Assembly (NCBI GenBank): GCA_017440965.1 | Contig: JAFSGH010000009.1 | Location: 1 to 64,000, forward strand | Direction: 5' to 3' | Length of the DNA: 64,000 nt | Source of the DNA: Clostridia bacterium | GTDB taxonomy: Bacteria > Bacillota > Clostridia > Oscillospirales > Acutalibacteraceae | Shown here: positions 43,611-52,621 of the stretch, piece after piece | Layout: every line of letters begins with the position of its first letter | How positions within the stretch are numbered: the stretch's first letter is position 1 | Program-made: the position numbers and the translations under genes | The notes under the pieces: generated by a model | What the model was told of the DNA's origin: nothing | The model's input: only the letters and a program-made list of their open reading frames with translations | Database searches by the model: none

Positions 43611-45887
43611 TTACGCAAAAAACTCGTAAATGCCGCCTTTTTCCGTTTCTGTTTCGTGTATCTCTCCGTTGATTTTAAGTCTGAGCCTTTCTCCTGCAAC
43701 GGAAATAACAGTGATCTTTTCGAGCTTTTTGTTGCTCCATACGGCACTTACGGAAAAACCGCCTCTTGCGCTAAGACCGCTGAAGGAGCCGGATCTCCAG
43801 GCGTCCGGAACAGCGGGGAGTACCTCAATATATCCCTCGTGGCTTTGCAACAGCATTTCAGCCACACCTGCGGTGAAGCCGAAATTGCCGTCGATCTGGA
43901 AGGGCGGATGAAGATCCCAGAGATTGGTTGCCATACATTTTGATACAGCCATCTTTACAAGGTCATATGCACGCTCTCCGTTCTTTGTTCTTGCCCATAA
44001 ATTAAGCTTATGGGCGGTGGACCAGCCTGTGGAGCGGTCACCTCTTTTGTTAAGCGTTACCTCTGCCGCCTTTATCCAGTCTTCGTTTTCGCTTGTTATT
44101 ATATCACCGGGATATAAGCCTACAAGATGAGAGATATGACGGTGCTTCTTTTCACCTATATCACCGTAGTATTTTTCTTCTCTGAATTCCTTTATCTGTC
44201 CCGAAAGTCCTGTTTCTACGGGAGAAAGACGGCCGATATTCTCTCTGATGTAAGAAGTGAATTCATTTTCGATCCCGAGTACCTCGGCTGCCTTTAGCGT
44301 GTCCTTCCAGCATTGAGCTATCATCTGCTGATCAAAGGCACAGCCCTTTGTATGATAATATTTATCATTATGGCATTGCTCGGGGGATGCGGAGTATTTT
44401 GAAAGAAGTGTTCCGTCCTTTTGCTCCTCAAGGATCTTTGACAGAAGAACGGACATCTCATAAAGAGCATCAAAGCCCGTATCTTTCAGGAATTTTTTGT
44501 CTCTCGTAAACTCATAATAATCATCAAAGAGCTTGACCGTAAACGCTCCCGTGCCTGCTCCCGAATGCCCTGTCTGAGGATCGGGAAGCCTTTCCATATC
44601 GTAAAGCCAGCCGCCTGTTGCGATGGCAATGCCGTTATCCTCAGAATACTTTTCGGGGAAATAGCTTCTGATATATTCGTCCGCATGCTCCTTGGCAAGT
44701 GCCTTATATGAATTGAAATAATCTATATAAGGGATAAAGCATTCGTGCAGATTTGTGTTGAAGGCAGGCCAGTAATTCATCTGAACGTTTATATTATGCC
44801 AATACCCCGAGGACCAGGGGGAGGAGTCGTATCTGTTCCATATGCCCTGAAGATTTGCAGGTCTTCCTCCGGGACGGGAGGAGCATATAAGAAGATACCT
44901 TCCGTACTGGAAGATAAGCTCCTCAAGATAACGGGAGGCTTTGTCTCTTCTGTATTTTTTCAGACTCCTGTCAGTGGTCATATCGGGGACTTCGTCCGTC
45001 TCGCCGAGAGAAATATCCGTGCGTGAAAAAAGAGCAGAGTAGTCTGCAAGATGTCTTGAATAAAGCTCCTCATATGAAAGTATTTTTGCATTTTTGAGTG
45101 CTTCGCAAACCCTTTTATGAGGTGACTCAAAGCCGTCAAGCTTCTTTTTAGGATCCTTTTCAAGAAATACCTTGCTTTCGCTTTTATAATTTGTTCCGCA
45201 GGTAAATAATAAGAGGGCAGATGTGCAGTTTTTTACTTCCAATGCGCCGTTTTTTGCCGTTACGGTGCCGTCTTCGGCAATAATATTCATCCTGCCTTCA
45301 AATAAGATATTATAGTAATCCATTTTACCTCTGATAACGATGGTGTTATCCTCGGTGAAAATCTCCGCACTTTTACCCATATTGTCGCCCTCCTTGAACA
45401 GATAGGGGCGGTTGAGAGTGACAACAGCCTTTACCGAGAAGGAGAGTGCTTCCTTTTTGTCTGCCGTGATTTTTGTCACAAAGCAATTATCGGGATAAGA
45501 TGCAAAATGCTCTCTTGTGTAGCGAATCCCCTTATGTGTATATTCCGTTTTGCATAAGGCATTGTTGATGTCAAGCGATCTGCTGTAATCCTTTACTCTT
45601 TTGTGAGCGAAGGAGAGATAAAAATTGCAGAAATTGCTGAGTCCTGCCGCTCCGCCGGGGTAATCGTCACAGTAATCGCAGGGATTTGAAAGGCTGTTTT
45701 CTGTAATAAGCAGTCTTTCTACATCCGTTCTTCCGAAGATGTTTATGCCCATATAGCCGTTACCTATGGGTAAGGACCATCTTTCCCAGCCGTCATCGGG
45801 GACATTGCATTTTTTTACCTCACGCAGTGACATCTCATCATTTCTGAAGGGCGTCTGCTTTGTGTATCTTAAAATATAGCTTTTCAT
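43611..45887 (-). CDS. GH95 family alpha-L-fucosidase/galactosidase (758 aa)
   Basis: Cytoplasmic inverting glycosidase with the GH95 layout. An N-terminal beta domain (WSLPIGNGYMGINIFG, ERLLITENSLSNP) leads through a linker to an alpha/alpha barrel (SRPGGRPANLQGIWNR, NINVQMNYWPAF, HRHISHLVGLYPGD, STGWSTAHKLNLWAR, QIDGNFGF) and a C-terminal beta domain. Known members remove alpha-1,2-fucose or alpha-L-galactose. The gene follows the AraC regulator by 12 nt. Together with the divergent GH2 and symporter it forms a compact glycan locus. Confidence 0.92.
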   Translation of the reverse strand: MKSYILRYTKQTPFRNDEMSLREVKKCNVPDDGWERWSLPIGNGYMGINIFGRTDVERLLITENSLSNPCDYCDDYPGGAAGLSNFCNFYLSFAHKRVKDYSRSLDINNALCKTEYTHKGIRYTREHFASYPDNCFVTKITADKKEALSFSVKAVVTLNRPYLFKEGDNMGKSAEIFTEDNTIVIRGKMDYYNILFEGRMNIIAEDGTVTAKNGALEVKNCTSALLLFTCGTNYKSESKVFLEKDPKKKLDGFESPHKRVCEALKNAKILSYEELYSRHLADYSALFSRTDISLGETDEVPDMTTDRSLKKYRRDKASRYLEELIFQYGRYLLICSSRPGGRPANLQGIWNRYDSSPWSSGYWHNINVQMNYWPAFNTNLHECFIPYIDYFNSYKALAKEHADEYIRSYFPEKYSEDNGIAIATGGWLYDMERLPDPQTGHSGAGTGAFTVKLFDDYYEFTRDKKFLKDTGFDALYEMSVLLSKILEEQKDGTLLSKYSASPEQCHNDKYYHTKGCAFDQQMIAQCWKDTLKAAEVLGIENEFTSYIRENIGRLSPVETGLSGQIKEFREEKYYGDIGEKKHRHISHLVGLYPGDIITSENEDWIKAAEVTLNKRGDRSTGWSTAHKLNLWARTKNGERAYDLVKMAVSKCMATNLWDLHPPFQIDGNFGFTAGVAEMLLQSHEGYIEVLPAVPDAWRSGSFSGLSARGGFSVSAVWSNKKLEKITVISVAGERLRLKINGEIHETETEKGGIYEFFA

Positions 45888-45899
45888 AATTTTTACCTC

Positions 45900-47120
45900 T
45901 TAATCAAATGTTACGCTGTTTCTGTATTGGGTGGGAGTCTTTCCCGTGGAATTTTTGAATACTCTGCAGAAATAATGAAAATCAAGGATGCCGCAGTGCT
46001 GTGCCACCGTCTGCACCTGAAGGGTTGTTGTTCTCAGCAGATGCTTTGCGCGGTTTATCCGCTTTTCATTGACATAATCCGTGAGAGTTTTACCCGTCTC
46101 CTTCTTAAAAAGAGCTGAAAAGTAACCGGGACTTATATTGCTGAGTTTTGCCATCTCATTGAGTGTGAGGTTTCCCGCGATATCGCTTTCAATTGTAAGA
46201 ATAGCCTTCTGCACGATAGGGGAGTAGTTTTTTACCGAATGCTTTTTTACTAAAAGACAGTATTTTCTGAGCATATTCAGCATAAACTCAGGTATGTTGG
46301 TCAGTGAATTTACAGATTCTATCTGTCTTGCAAATTCCGAGGATACGCTGTCAAGATAAATGGGATGCACGCCTCCGTTTTCCGCCGCTTTTCTGAGAAG
46401 CGTATTCATTATTATACAGTAATTCTTGAGATTGCGTAATTTATCCGCAACTCTGTTTTCAAAGGAAAGAGTCGAAAATCTTGCCATCATAAGCTCTGCC
46501 TTGTGGCTGTTGCCCTGAGAAACTGCCTCTATCAGATCATTTTCAAATCTGTACCGCTCTTCCATAAGCTGAAAATTAAGTATTCCGCTGTCATTTTCGT
46601 GCTTTTCCTCAAAGTGCTTCGGAATAAACGCCACCGAGTTTTCAATGTTGATATCCGAAATCTCATAATTTCCGTCAAAAATCAGCTCAGAAAAGGAATT
46701 TATCATTCCGAAGAGCATATGTTCATCCTTTATCTGCGGAATCGAGGAATAAAAGATCTGCAATTGCTTTATGCTGCCCGGAGAAAGGGCCATTTTTTCC
46801 CCTTGCTCAAATATCTCCGTATGAGATACCTCCGCGTTTAGGTAGGGTCCTATTATAAATATCAGCTCCTTTTCACAGCGGGGAAGCTGAAAAAATATAT
46901 AGTTCATCAGAAATACATCGGAAAGGTGATATACTGTTTTTGGTGAAATGTCGGGAAAAAAGTCAGTGAAGCTCTTTTTTGAATCCTCACCTCCGATAAG
47001 TGACCGAAGCCCTTTGTCAAGGCTTTCCTTGATCGGCTCATCAGGAAAAATGAGATTATTCTGGATATTGCATTCACTGAGAACTCTTTGCAAAAAGGCC
47101 AGCTCTTTATCGTAAAACAC
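45900..47120 (-). CDS. AraC family transcriptional regulator (406 aa)
   Basis: The C-terminal double helix-turn-helix of about 100 residues is clear (ILTIESDIAGNLTLNEMA, then PGYFSALFKKETGKTLTDYV, later FHYFCRVFKNSTGKTPTQYR). The N-terminal 300 residues form a long sensory part without signal or membrane segments, with no domain I recognise. The GTG at 47120 is chosen because AGAGGGAG lies 7 nt upstream; an in-frame ATG at 47141 would add seven residues but has no ribosome site. It probably senses the sugar released by GH95/GH2 and controls this operon and the divergent symporter-GH2 genes. Confidence 0.88.
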   Translation of the reverse strand: MFYDKELAFLQRVLSECNIQNNLIFPDEPIKESLDKGLRSLIGGEDSKKSFTDFFPDISPKTVYHLSDVFLMNYIFFQLPRCEKELIFIIGPYLNAEVSHTEIFEQGEKMALSPGSIKQLQIFYSSIPQIKDEHMLFGMINSFSELIFDGNYEISDINIENSVAFIPKHFEEKHENDSGILNFQLMEERYRFENDLIEAVSQGNSHKAELMMARFSTLSFENRVADKLRNLKNYCIIMNTLLRKAAENGGVHPIYLDSVSSEFARQIESVNSLTNIPEFMLNMLRKYCLLVKKHSVKNYSPIVQKAILTIESDIAGNLTLNEMAKLSNISPGYFSALFKKETGKTLTDYVNEKRINRAKHLLRTTTLQVQTVAQHCGILDFHYFCRVFKNSTGKTPTQYRNSVTFD

Positions 47121-47179
47121 TTGCTTGCTCCCTCTTTTCATATAGGAAAAAAATACAAATTTTTTGTTCTTTTTTTTGG

Positions 47180-47208
47180 ATTATAGTATATAACAACCTA
47201 AAAATCAA
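47180..47208 (-). promoter_or_regulatory. Promoter of the AraC-GH95 operon
   Basis: Minus strand TTGATT, 17-nt spacer, TATAAT, 60 nt before the GTG start. The rest of 47209-47344 is the divergent control region; a TATAAT at 47285 may serve the symporter gene. Confidence 0.7.
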
Positions 47209-47344
47209 TACAATTTGCATTGTTTGAATGAAAATAGTGCAAAAACATATTAAAATTATGCTAACGATATTTCTGTTGAGCATATATAATGAAATTGTAC
47301 CCCGTGAGGGACAGATAATTACTTTAATAAAGTGAGGATTTTTT

Positions 47345-48880
47345 ATGGCAAAATCAGCAAAAGAAACCAAGCTTGATGCCAACGGTTTCCGCAAATTCGG
47401 TATGCTTGATAAGATAGCATACGCAGCCGGTGACTTTGGCTGTAACATGAGCTTTGCTCTTAAAGGCACGGTTCAGACCTTCTGGTTGGTTTACATGACA
47501 ATGGAAACAGGTCTTTTATCTGCATTGCTTTTACTTGTGCAGATATGGGATGCTGTCAATGATCCCCTTATCGGCAGTATGATCGATAATGACAGAAGAA
47601 AGTATAAGATGGGAAAATTCAAGACCTATATTTTTATAGGTGCCTGCGGTCTTCTTGTTGCGGGTGCGGCTGTTTTCCTTCCCTTCCCCAATGCTAATGT
47701 TGTTGTTAAGTCAATCCTTTTTGTTCTCGGATATATCATCTGGGATGCCTGCTACACCGTAGCTAATGTTCCTTACGGCTCAATGCTTTCTCTTATCACT
47801 GAGGACAGCGGCGAAAGAGCACAGCTTTCCACATGGAGAAGCATCGGCTCAATGTTCGGTAACATCGTTCCCATGATCATTCTCCCCATGCTTATCTGGC
47901 AGAAGGTAACATATGACGGAACAGGCGATTATCACACAAATCCTCTTACGGGCGAGGCTTATAAGATAGGCGATGCAGTGCTTGATCCTCTTACGGGTGA
48001 GCAGTTCGAGAACCTTCTCGGTGAGCGCGTATTCTGGGCAGCTCTTATAATGGGTGTGTTCGGCTTCGTTGCATTCCTGTTTATGGTCAAGAAGATTACC
48101 ATCCGTGTTGACGAAAACTCCGTAAAGACAAATGAGGGCGGTGTAAAGTTCAATATTTTCAGTGCCTTCGGTAAGTTCCTTAAGAACCGTCCCGCTGTCG
48201 GCGCAACCGTTGCCGCTATGGGAATGTTCCTCGGTATGCAGTCTGCAACCACAGCAAATACCATTATGTTTGCAACCTATTTCAATAAGGCATCAATGTC
48301 CGGTATCGTACAGATGATAGGCTTCCTTCCCATGGTTCTTTTCCTGCCCTTCATCAAAAAGCTTGTCAATAAGTTCGGCAAGAAGGAGGCTTCCGTTGTA
48401 GGTACTATCGTATCTGTTGTAGGCGGTGTTATAATGCTTGTGTTCCCCACAGTTGAAAACCGTGACACGGCTCTCATCGTTTATCTTCTCGGACTTGTTG
48501 CCTTCGGTATCGGTATGGGCGTTTATACCTGCGTATCATGGGCTATGATGGCTGATGCTATCGACTACAACGAATGGAAATTCGGTACCCGTGAGGAGGG
48601 TATGGTTTATTCCTTACATTCATTCTTCCGTAAGCTTGCACAGGGTGTAGGCCCCTCTGTTGTGCTTGTTATAATGGGTGCACTCGGCTATGTTTCAGAG
48701 CTCGGTACTATCGGTCAGAGTGCTGAAACAGCACAAAATATGTGTTGGCTCGTTTCAGGACTTTATCTGTTCAGTGCGGTTGTTCAGTTTATAGGTGTTG
48801 CTCTTATCTATAACCTTGATAAGAAGACTCTTGAAAAAATGAACGCAGAGCTTGCAGTAAAGCATTCAGCAGAATTCTGA
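47345..48880 (+). CDS. GPH-family sugar:cation symporter (511 aa)
   Basis: About twelve membrane helices of the major-facilitator type. The marks of the glycoside-pentoside-hexuronide family are DKIAYAAGDFGCN near residue 22, WDAVNDPLIGSMIDNDRRKYKMGK in loop 2-3 (split here as WDAVNDPLIGSMIDN plus KMGKFK), YGSMLSLITED, and AMMADAIDYNEWKFGTREEG late in the protein. A loop of about 45 residues near 195-240 holds LTGE/LTGEQF pairs. It imports a glycoside for the adjacent GH2 and GH95 enzymes. GTGAGG ribosome site. Confidence 0.92.
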   Translation: MAKSAKETKLDANGFRKFGMLDKIAYAAGDFGCNMSFALKGTVQTFWLVYMTMETGLLSALLLLVQIWDAVNDPLIGSMIDNDRRKYKMGKFKTYIFIGACGLLVAGAAVFLPFPNANVVVKSILFVLGYIIWDACYTVANVPYGSMLSLITEDSGERAQLSTWRSIGSMFGNIVPMIILPMLIWQKVTYDGTGDYHTNPLTGEAYKIGDAVLDPLTGEQFENLLGERVFWAALIMGVFGFVAFLFMVKKITIRVDENSVKTNEGGVKFNIFSAFGKFLKNRPAVGATVAAMGMFLGMQSATTANTIMFATYFNKASMSGIVQMIGFLPMVLFLPFIKKLVNKFGKKEASVVGTIVSVVGGVIMLVFPTVENRDTALIVYLLGLVAFGIGMGVYTCVSWAMMADAIDYNEWKFGTREEGMVYSLHSFFRKLAQGVGPSVVLVIMGALGYVSELGTIGQSAETAQNMCWLVSGLYLFSAVVQFIGVALIYNLDKKTLEKMNAELAVKHSAEF

Positions 48881-48885
48881 TAATG

Positions 48886-48914
48886 ACAGCCGGTAAATAT
48901 GCCGGCTGTTTTCT
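48886..48914 (+). terminator. Weak terminator between symporter and GH2
   Basis: 10-bp stem acagccggta / tgccggctgt-type hairpin followed by tttctt. Partial readthrough into GH2 is likely. Confidence 0.55.
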
Positions 48915-48934
48915 TAAAAAGGAGAGAAAATACT

Positions 48935-51181
48935 ATGAGAAGTGTAGTTAATTTCAATGCAAAGTGGTCATTCACAAAAAATGCGGACGGCATTCCGTCT
49001 GAGATCAATAAAAAATGGGATTTTGTAAATCTGCCCCATTCATGGAATGCAATAGACGGACAGGACGGCGACAATGATTTCTACAGGGGCACCGCATATT
49101 ACGCAAAGTCCTTTTCCAAGGCAGAGCTTCCCGAGGCAGAAAGATACTATCTTGAAATAAGAGGTGCCAATTCCTCGGCAGATGTATATCTTAACGGAAA
49201 GAGTCTTGCTCACCACGACGGCGGTTATTCTACCTGGAGAGTTGATCTTACAGACAGCCTTGAGGCTGTAAACCTTCTTGTCATAGCAGTGGATAATACG
49301 GCAAATGACTATGTATATCCTCAGATGGCAGACTTTACCTTCTACGGCGGCCTTTACAGAGATGTCAATATCATCTGCGTAAATGAATCTCATTTTGATC
49401 TTGATTATTACGGAGCTCCCGGAATCAGAGTAACTCCCGAGGTAAAGGGAACAGGCGCTGATATTGAGATCGAGGTATACCTTACAAATAAAAAGGAAGC
49501 TCAGGATATCCGTATCATTATTGAGGATAAGGAAGGTAATACCGTAGCAGATACAGTTACCAAGGAAAACAGGTGTGTTATTTCTATTGGAAATGTGCAT
49601 CTCTGGCACGGAAGAAGGGATCCTTATCTTTATACCGCAAGAGCAGAGCTTATTGAAAACGGTGAGGTCATCGACAATATTTCAGCACGCTTCGGCTGCC
49701 GTACATTCAGAATAGATCCCGATAACGGCTTTATTCTTAACGGCGAGGAATATCCCTTAAGAGGTGTATCCCGACATCAGGACCGTTGGGGTAAGGGCAA
49801 TGCACTTTCAAGAGAGGATCATGAGGAGGATATCGCTCTTATTATGGAGGTCGGTGCTACCACCATCCGTCTTGCACATTATCAGCACGATCAGTATTTC
49901 TATGATCTCTGCGATGAAAAAGGTCTTGTTATCTGGGCTGAAATTCCCTATATTTCAAAGCATATGCCTAAGGGCAGAGAGAATACCGTTTCTCAGATGA
50001 AGGAGCTTATTTCCCAAAATTATAACCATCCCTCAATAGTTGTATGGGGACTTTCAAATGAAATAGGCATCGGCGGAAGCGATGATGACCTTCTTGAAAA
50101 CCACAGACTTCTCAATGACCTTTGCCACGAGATGGATAAGACCCGTCTTACTACGATTGCCGCAGTTTCAATGTGTGATATCAATGATCCTTATCTTCAG
50201 ATCCCTGATGTTGTTTCTTACAATCATTATTTCGGCTGGTACGGCGGAGAGACCGATATGAACGGTCCTTGGTTTGACAATTTCCATAAGACTCATCCTA
50301 CGATTCCCATCGGCTGCTCTGAATACGGCTGTGAGGCTCTCAACTGGCATACCTCAACTCCCACTCAGGGCGATTACACAGAGGAATATCAGGCATATTA
50401 TCACGAGGAGCTTATAAAGCAGTTCTTCTCAAGAAAATATATGTGGGCGACTCATGTATGGAATATGTTTGACTTCGGCGCAGATGCAAGAAACGAGGGC
50501 GGTGAAAACGGACAGAATCATAAGGGCCTTGTAACCTTTGACAGAAAATATAAGAAGGATTCCTTCTATGCTTATAAGGCATGGCTTTCAGACGAGAAAT
50601 TCGTTCACATCTGCGGCAAGCGTTATGTTGACAGAGTAGAGGATGTTACAAAGGTAACCGTATATTCCAATCTTCCCGTTGTTGAGCTTTTTGCAAACGG
50701 CGTTTCTCTCGGAAAGAAGGAGAGTGCAGAGCATTTCTTCTATTTCGATGTTCCCAATAAGGATGTAACCGTTCTTAAGGCTGTTGCAGGTGAGTTTACG
50801 GATGAAAGCCTTATCCGAAAGGTAGATACCTTCAATGAGGAATACCGTCTCAGAGAAAAGGGCGCAATTCTCAACTGGTTTGATATTGATGCTCCCGAGG
50901 GCTTCCTTTCTCTTAATGATAAAATGAGCGATGTCATAGCAACTGCTCAGGGTAAAATGATATTTATGAGTCTTGTCGGCAAGCTTATGGGCGGCGGAGA
51001 AGACGGAAAAATGAAGGCAGCAGGCTTTGAGGTAGGTCCTGAGATGATGGCAATGATGGGCGGCTTTACTGTTCTCAGACTCTTCACTCTTATGGGCGGA
51101 ATGATGGATATTAAGTTTACAAAGGAAGAGCTGCTTGCTCTCAATGCTCAGCTTAATACCATTCCTAAGCCTCAGAAATAA
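48935..51181 (+). CDS. GH2 family beta-galactosidase-like enzyme (748 aa)
   Basis: Cytoplasmic retaining glycosidase. An N-terminal jelly-roll (ADVYLNGKSL), an Ig-like domain and the barrel (GVSRHQDRWGKGNA) contain acid/base Glu376 in GLSNEIGIGG and nucleophile Glu463 in GCSEYGCEAL. The last 110 residues are unusual: a Met/Gly-rich stretch with MMAMMGGFTVLRLFTLMGG and EELLALNAQLNT, which looks like an extra helical pair rather than a known carbohydrate module. Start ATG 48935 has GGAG about 9 nt upstream. Family members act on beta-galactosides, and some on beta-glucuronides or mannosides. Confidence 0.92.
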   Translation: MRSVVNFNAKWSFTKNADGIPSEINKKWDFVNLPHSWNAIDGQDGDNDFYRGTAYYAKSFSKAELPEAERYYLEIRGANSSADVYLNGKSLAHHDGGYSTWRVDLTDSLEAVNLLVIAVDNTANDYVYPQMADFTFYGGLYRDVNIICVNESHFDLDYYGAPGIRVTPEVKGTGADIEIEVYLTNKKEAQDIRIIIEDKEGNTVADTVTKENRCVISIGNVHLWHGRRDPYLYTARAELIENGEVIDNISARFGCRTFRIDPDNGFILNGEEYPLRGVSRHQDRWGKGNALSREDHEEDIALIMEVGATTIRLAHYQHDQYFYDLCDEKGLVIWAEIPYISKHMPKGRENTVSQMKELISQNYNHPSIVVWGLSNEIGIGGSDDDLLENHRLLNDLCHEMDKTRLTTIAAVSMCDINDPYLQIPDVVSYNHYFGWYGGETDMNGPWFDNFHKTHPTIPIGCSEYGCEALNWHTSTPTQGDYTEEYQAYYHEELIKQFFSRKYMWATHVWNMFDFGADARNEGGENGQNHKGLVTFDRKYKKDSFYAYKAWLSDEKFVHICGKRYVDRVEDVTKVTVYSNLPVVELFANGVSLGKKESAEHFFYFDVPNKDVTVLKAVAGEFTDESLIRKVDTFNEEYRLREKGAILNWFDIDAPEGFLSLNDKMSDVIATAQGKMIFMSLVGKLMGGGEDGKMKAAGFEVGPEMMAMMGGFTVLRLFTLMGGMMDIKFTKEELLALNAQLNTIPKPQK

Positions 51182-51186
51182 TTTTT

Positions 51187-51217
51187 ACGGGACGGCAGAG
51201 CGCTGTCCCGTTTTTTC
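51187..51217 (+). terminator. Terminator after GH2
   Basis: Stem cgggacggc / gctgtcccg followed by tttttt. The inverted-repeat element starts three nt later. Confidence 0.85.
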
Positions 51218-51219
51218 CC

Positions 51220-51485
51220 TCTTCACGGAAAGTTGAGGAATCATATTACTCACTTTAATCATTTTGTGTTTCGCACTTGGTCTGCCCGGCGAGGGTTCCC
51301 AACGAAAAACAGTTCACCGGACTGTTTTTCTCCCCTTCTCGCAATTGCAAGCTTGAGAGATTTCGCACTCTGCTAAGTGCCACAAGAGGCTCTGCCTCTT
51401 GACACCGTGAGTTTTTGAAAAAGCTCACGCAAAACTTTTCCCCGGCACTCCCGTGCCGACATCATTCCCCAACTTTCCGTGAAGA
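51220..51485 (-). mobile_element. 266-bp MITE-like hairpin element, copy 2 (inverted relative to copy 1)
   Basis: The reverse complement aligns end to end with 20637-20904 at roughly 88-90 percent. The terminal inverted repeats and most internal stems are kept. Two stems are damaged, the gcact/agtgc one and the ggaaccc one. It contains no gene and fills the gap between GH2 and the next gene's terminator. Confidence 0.75.
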
Positions 51486-51487
51486 AC

Positions 51488-51525
51488 TAAAAAAACGGCC
51501 ACTTTCCGAAGTGACCGTTTTTTTC
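51488..51525 (-). terminator. Terminator of the octapeptide-repeat protein gene
   Basis: Minus-strand stem aaaaacggtcactt / aagtggccgttttt-type hairpin with T-run. A-run and T-run on both sides make it possibly bidirectional. Confidence 0.8.
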
Positions 51526-51557
51526 TGCAGTTTATTTAAGCTTTGTGATTGTCTGTC

Positions 51558-52604
51558 TTATCTTTTTTGTGCACCGCAGGAGCAGCAGAAATTACCTGTA
51601 TTCTGAGCATTACAGTTAGGGCATATCCATGCTGATGCAGCGGGGGACTGAGGTTGAGAGAAGGGATTTGCCTGAGGCTGAGAGTAAGGATTTGCCTGAG
51701 GTTGACCGTAGGGATTTGCCTGAGGCTGAGCATAGGGATTTGCCTGAGGCTGAGCATAGGGATTTACCTGAGGCTGAGAGTAAGGATTTACCTGAGGTTG
51801 AGCATAGGGATTTACCTGAGGCTGAGCATAGGGATTTGCCTGCGGCTGAGCATAGGGATTTGCCTGCGGCTGAGAGTAGGGATTTCCCTGGGGCTGACCG
51901 TAGGGGTTCATCTGAGGCTGAGAGTAGGGATTTCCTTGGGGTTGTCCGTAGAAATTACCCTGAGGCTGATTATATGCATTATATCCCATATTTATATTGG
52001 GTGCTGTGAATTTGCCGGGGGCAACGGTGTTAAGGATATTCATTGCAAGCTGATAATACTTTGCAAATTCCTCGCTTGCCTCAAGTATCTCGCTGTCATT
52101 GAGTGTAACTGTGAATTCATCAAAAAACTGATGATTTACGGTAAATTCAAGAACGAAATCATATGTTACGGTAAATCTCGGAGGATTATAGCTTACGCTT
52201 TCTCCCTCGGAATTTTCATAATATTCCTCTTCTCTGTTTTCTTCAAGCTTGAAATTACAGCCTGCTACTGCAGATAAAGGAATTATGTCGGGATTTCTTC
52301 TGTCCCAGTCATTGCGGCTGTATCTTGAAACAATAAAGCAGCCTCTTGCTGAGTCAATATAAAACTTTGTATCTTCTCCGAAAACACGGTCTGCATTAAA
52401 GGAATTAAGGTTCTGTCTGTTCTGCTCTCTGTAAGCAAGCTGCTGCTTTATTTCATCGACGGTTGAGCTTCTTCTGTCACTGAAGAAAGGAGAGAGCAGG
52501 CCTGCACAGTCCTTGCACATATTGCCGTCCTCAAGCTTTCTGTTACCCAGTAAGCCGATCTTGTTGCCGCAGATGTCGCAGAATTTTTTGTCAAAAAGTC
52601 CCAT
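51558..52604 (-). CDS. DUF4428 zinc-ribbon protein with NPYxQPQx repeats (348 aa)
   Basis: Residues about 8-35 form a DUF4428-type zinc ribbon (FCDICGNKIG ... MCKDC). A middle domain (about 70-195) has GCFIVSRYSRNDWDRR and a hydrophobic beta pattern typical of this family's second domain. Thirteen tandem octapeptides NPYAQPQA/NPYSQPQV follow (about 215-320). The C-terminus is a second ribbon CPNCNAQNTGNFCCSCG. It is cytoplasmic, with no signal. Function unknown; the Pro/Gln/Tyr tract suggests a flexible interaction or self-assembly segment. Confidence 0.85.
   Translation of the reverse strand: MGLFDKKFCDICGNKIGLLGNRKLEDGNMCKDCAGLLSPFFSDRRSSTVDEIKQQLAYREQNRQNLNSFNADRVFGEDTKFYIDSARGCFIVSRYSRNDWDRRNPDIIPLSAVAGCNFKLEENREEEYYENSEGESVSYNPPRFTVTYDFVLEFTVNHQFFDEFTVTLNDSEILEASEEFAKYYQLAMNILNTVAPGKFTAPNINMGYNAYNQPQGNFYGQPQGNPYSQPQMNPYGQPQGNPYSQPQANPYAQPQANPYAQPQVNPYAQPQVNPYSQPQVNPYAQPQANPYAQPQANPYGQPQANPYSQPQANPFSQPQSPAASAWICPNCNAQNTGNFCCSCGAQKR
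51651..51964 (-). repeat. 24-bp coding tandem repeat (13 units)
   Basis: Encodes the NPYxQPQx octapeptides. Unit variants gcatagg, gagtagg and ccgtagg alternate at the same place, and several units are identical, so copy number is likely to vary by slippage. Confidence 0.85.
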
Positions 52605-52621
52605 AAAAATGCCTCCTTTTA

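Noticed and set aside
48899..48934. Longer GH2 N-terminus
   Set aside because: The twelve extra residues come from the terminator hairpin and ribosome-site region. ATG 48935 has the GGAG site and starts the conserved domain.
51488..51757. Small plus and minus frames in the element and its flanks
   Set aside because: They cross palindromes and terminators, lack ribosome sites and differ between the two element copies.
51651..51964. CRISPR or intergenic satellite
   Set aside because: The 24-bp repeats are in frame inside a complete gene with good start, stop and terminator, and encode octapeptides.
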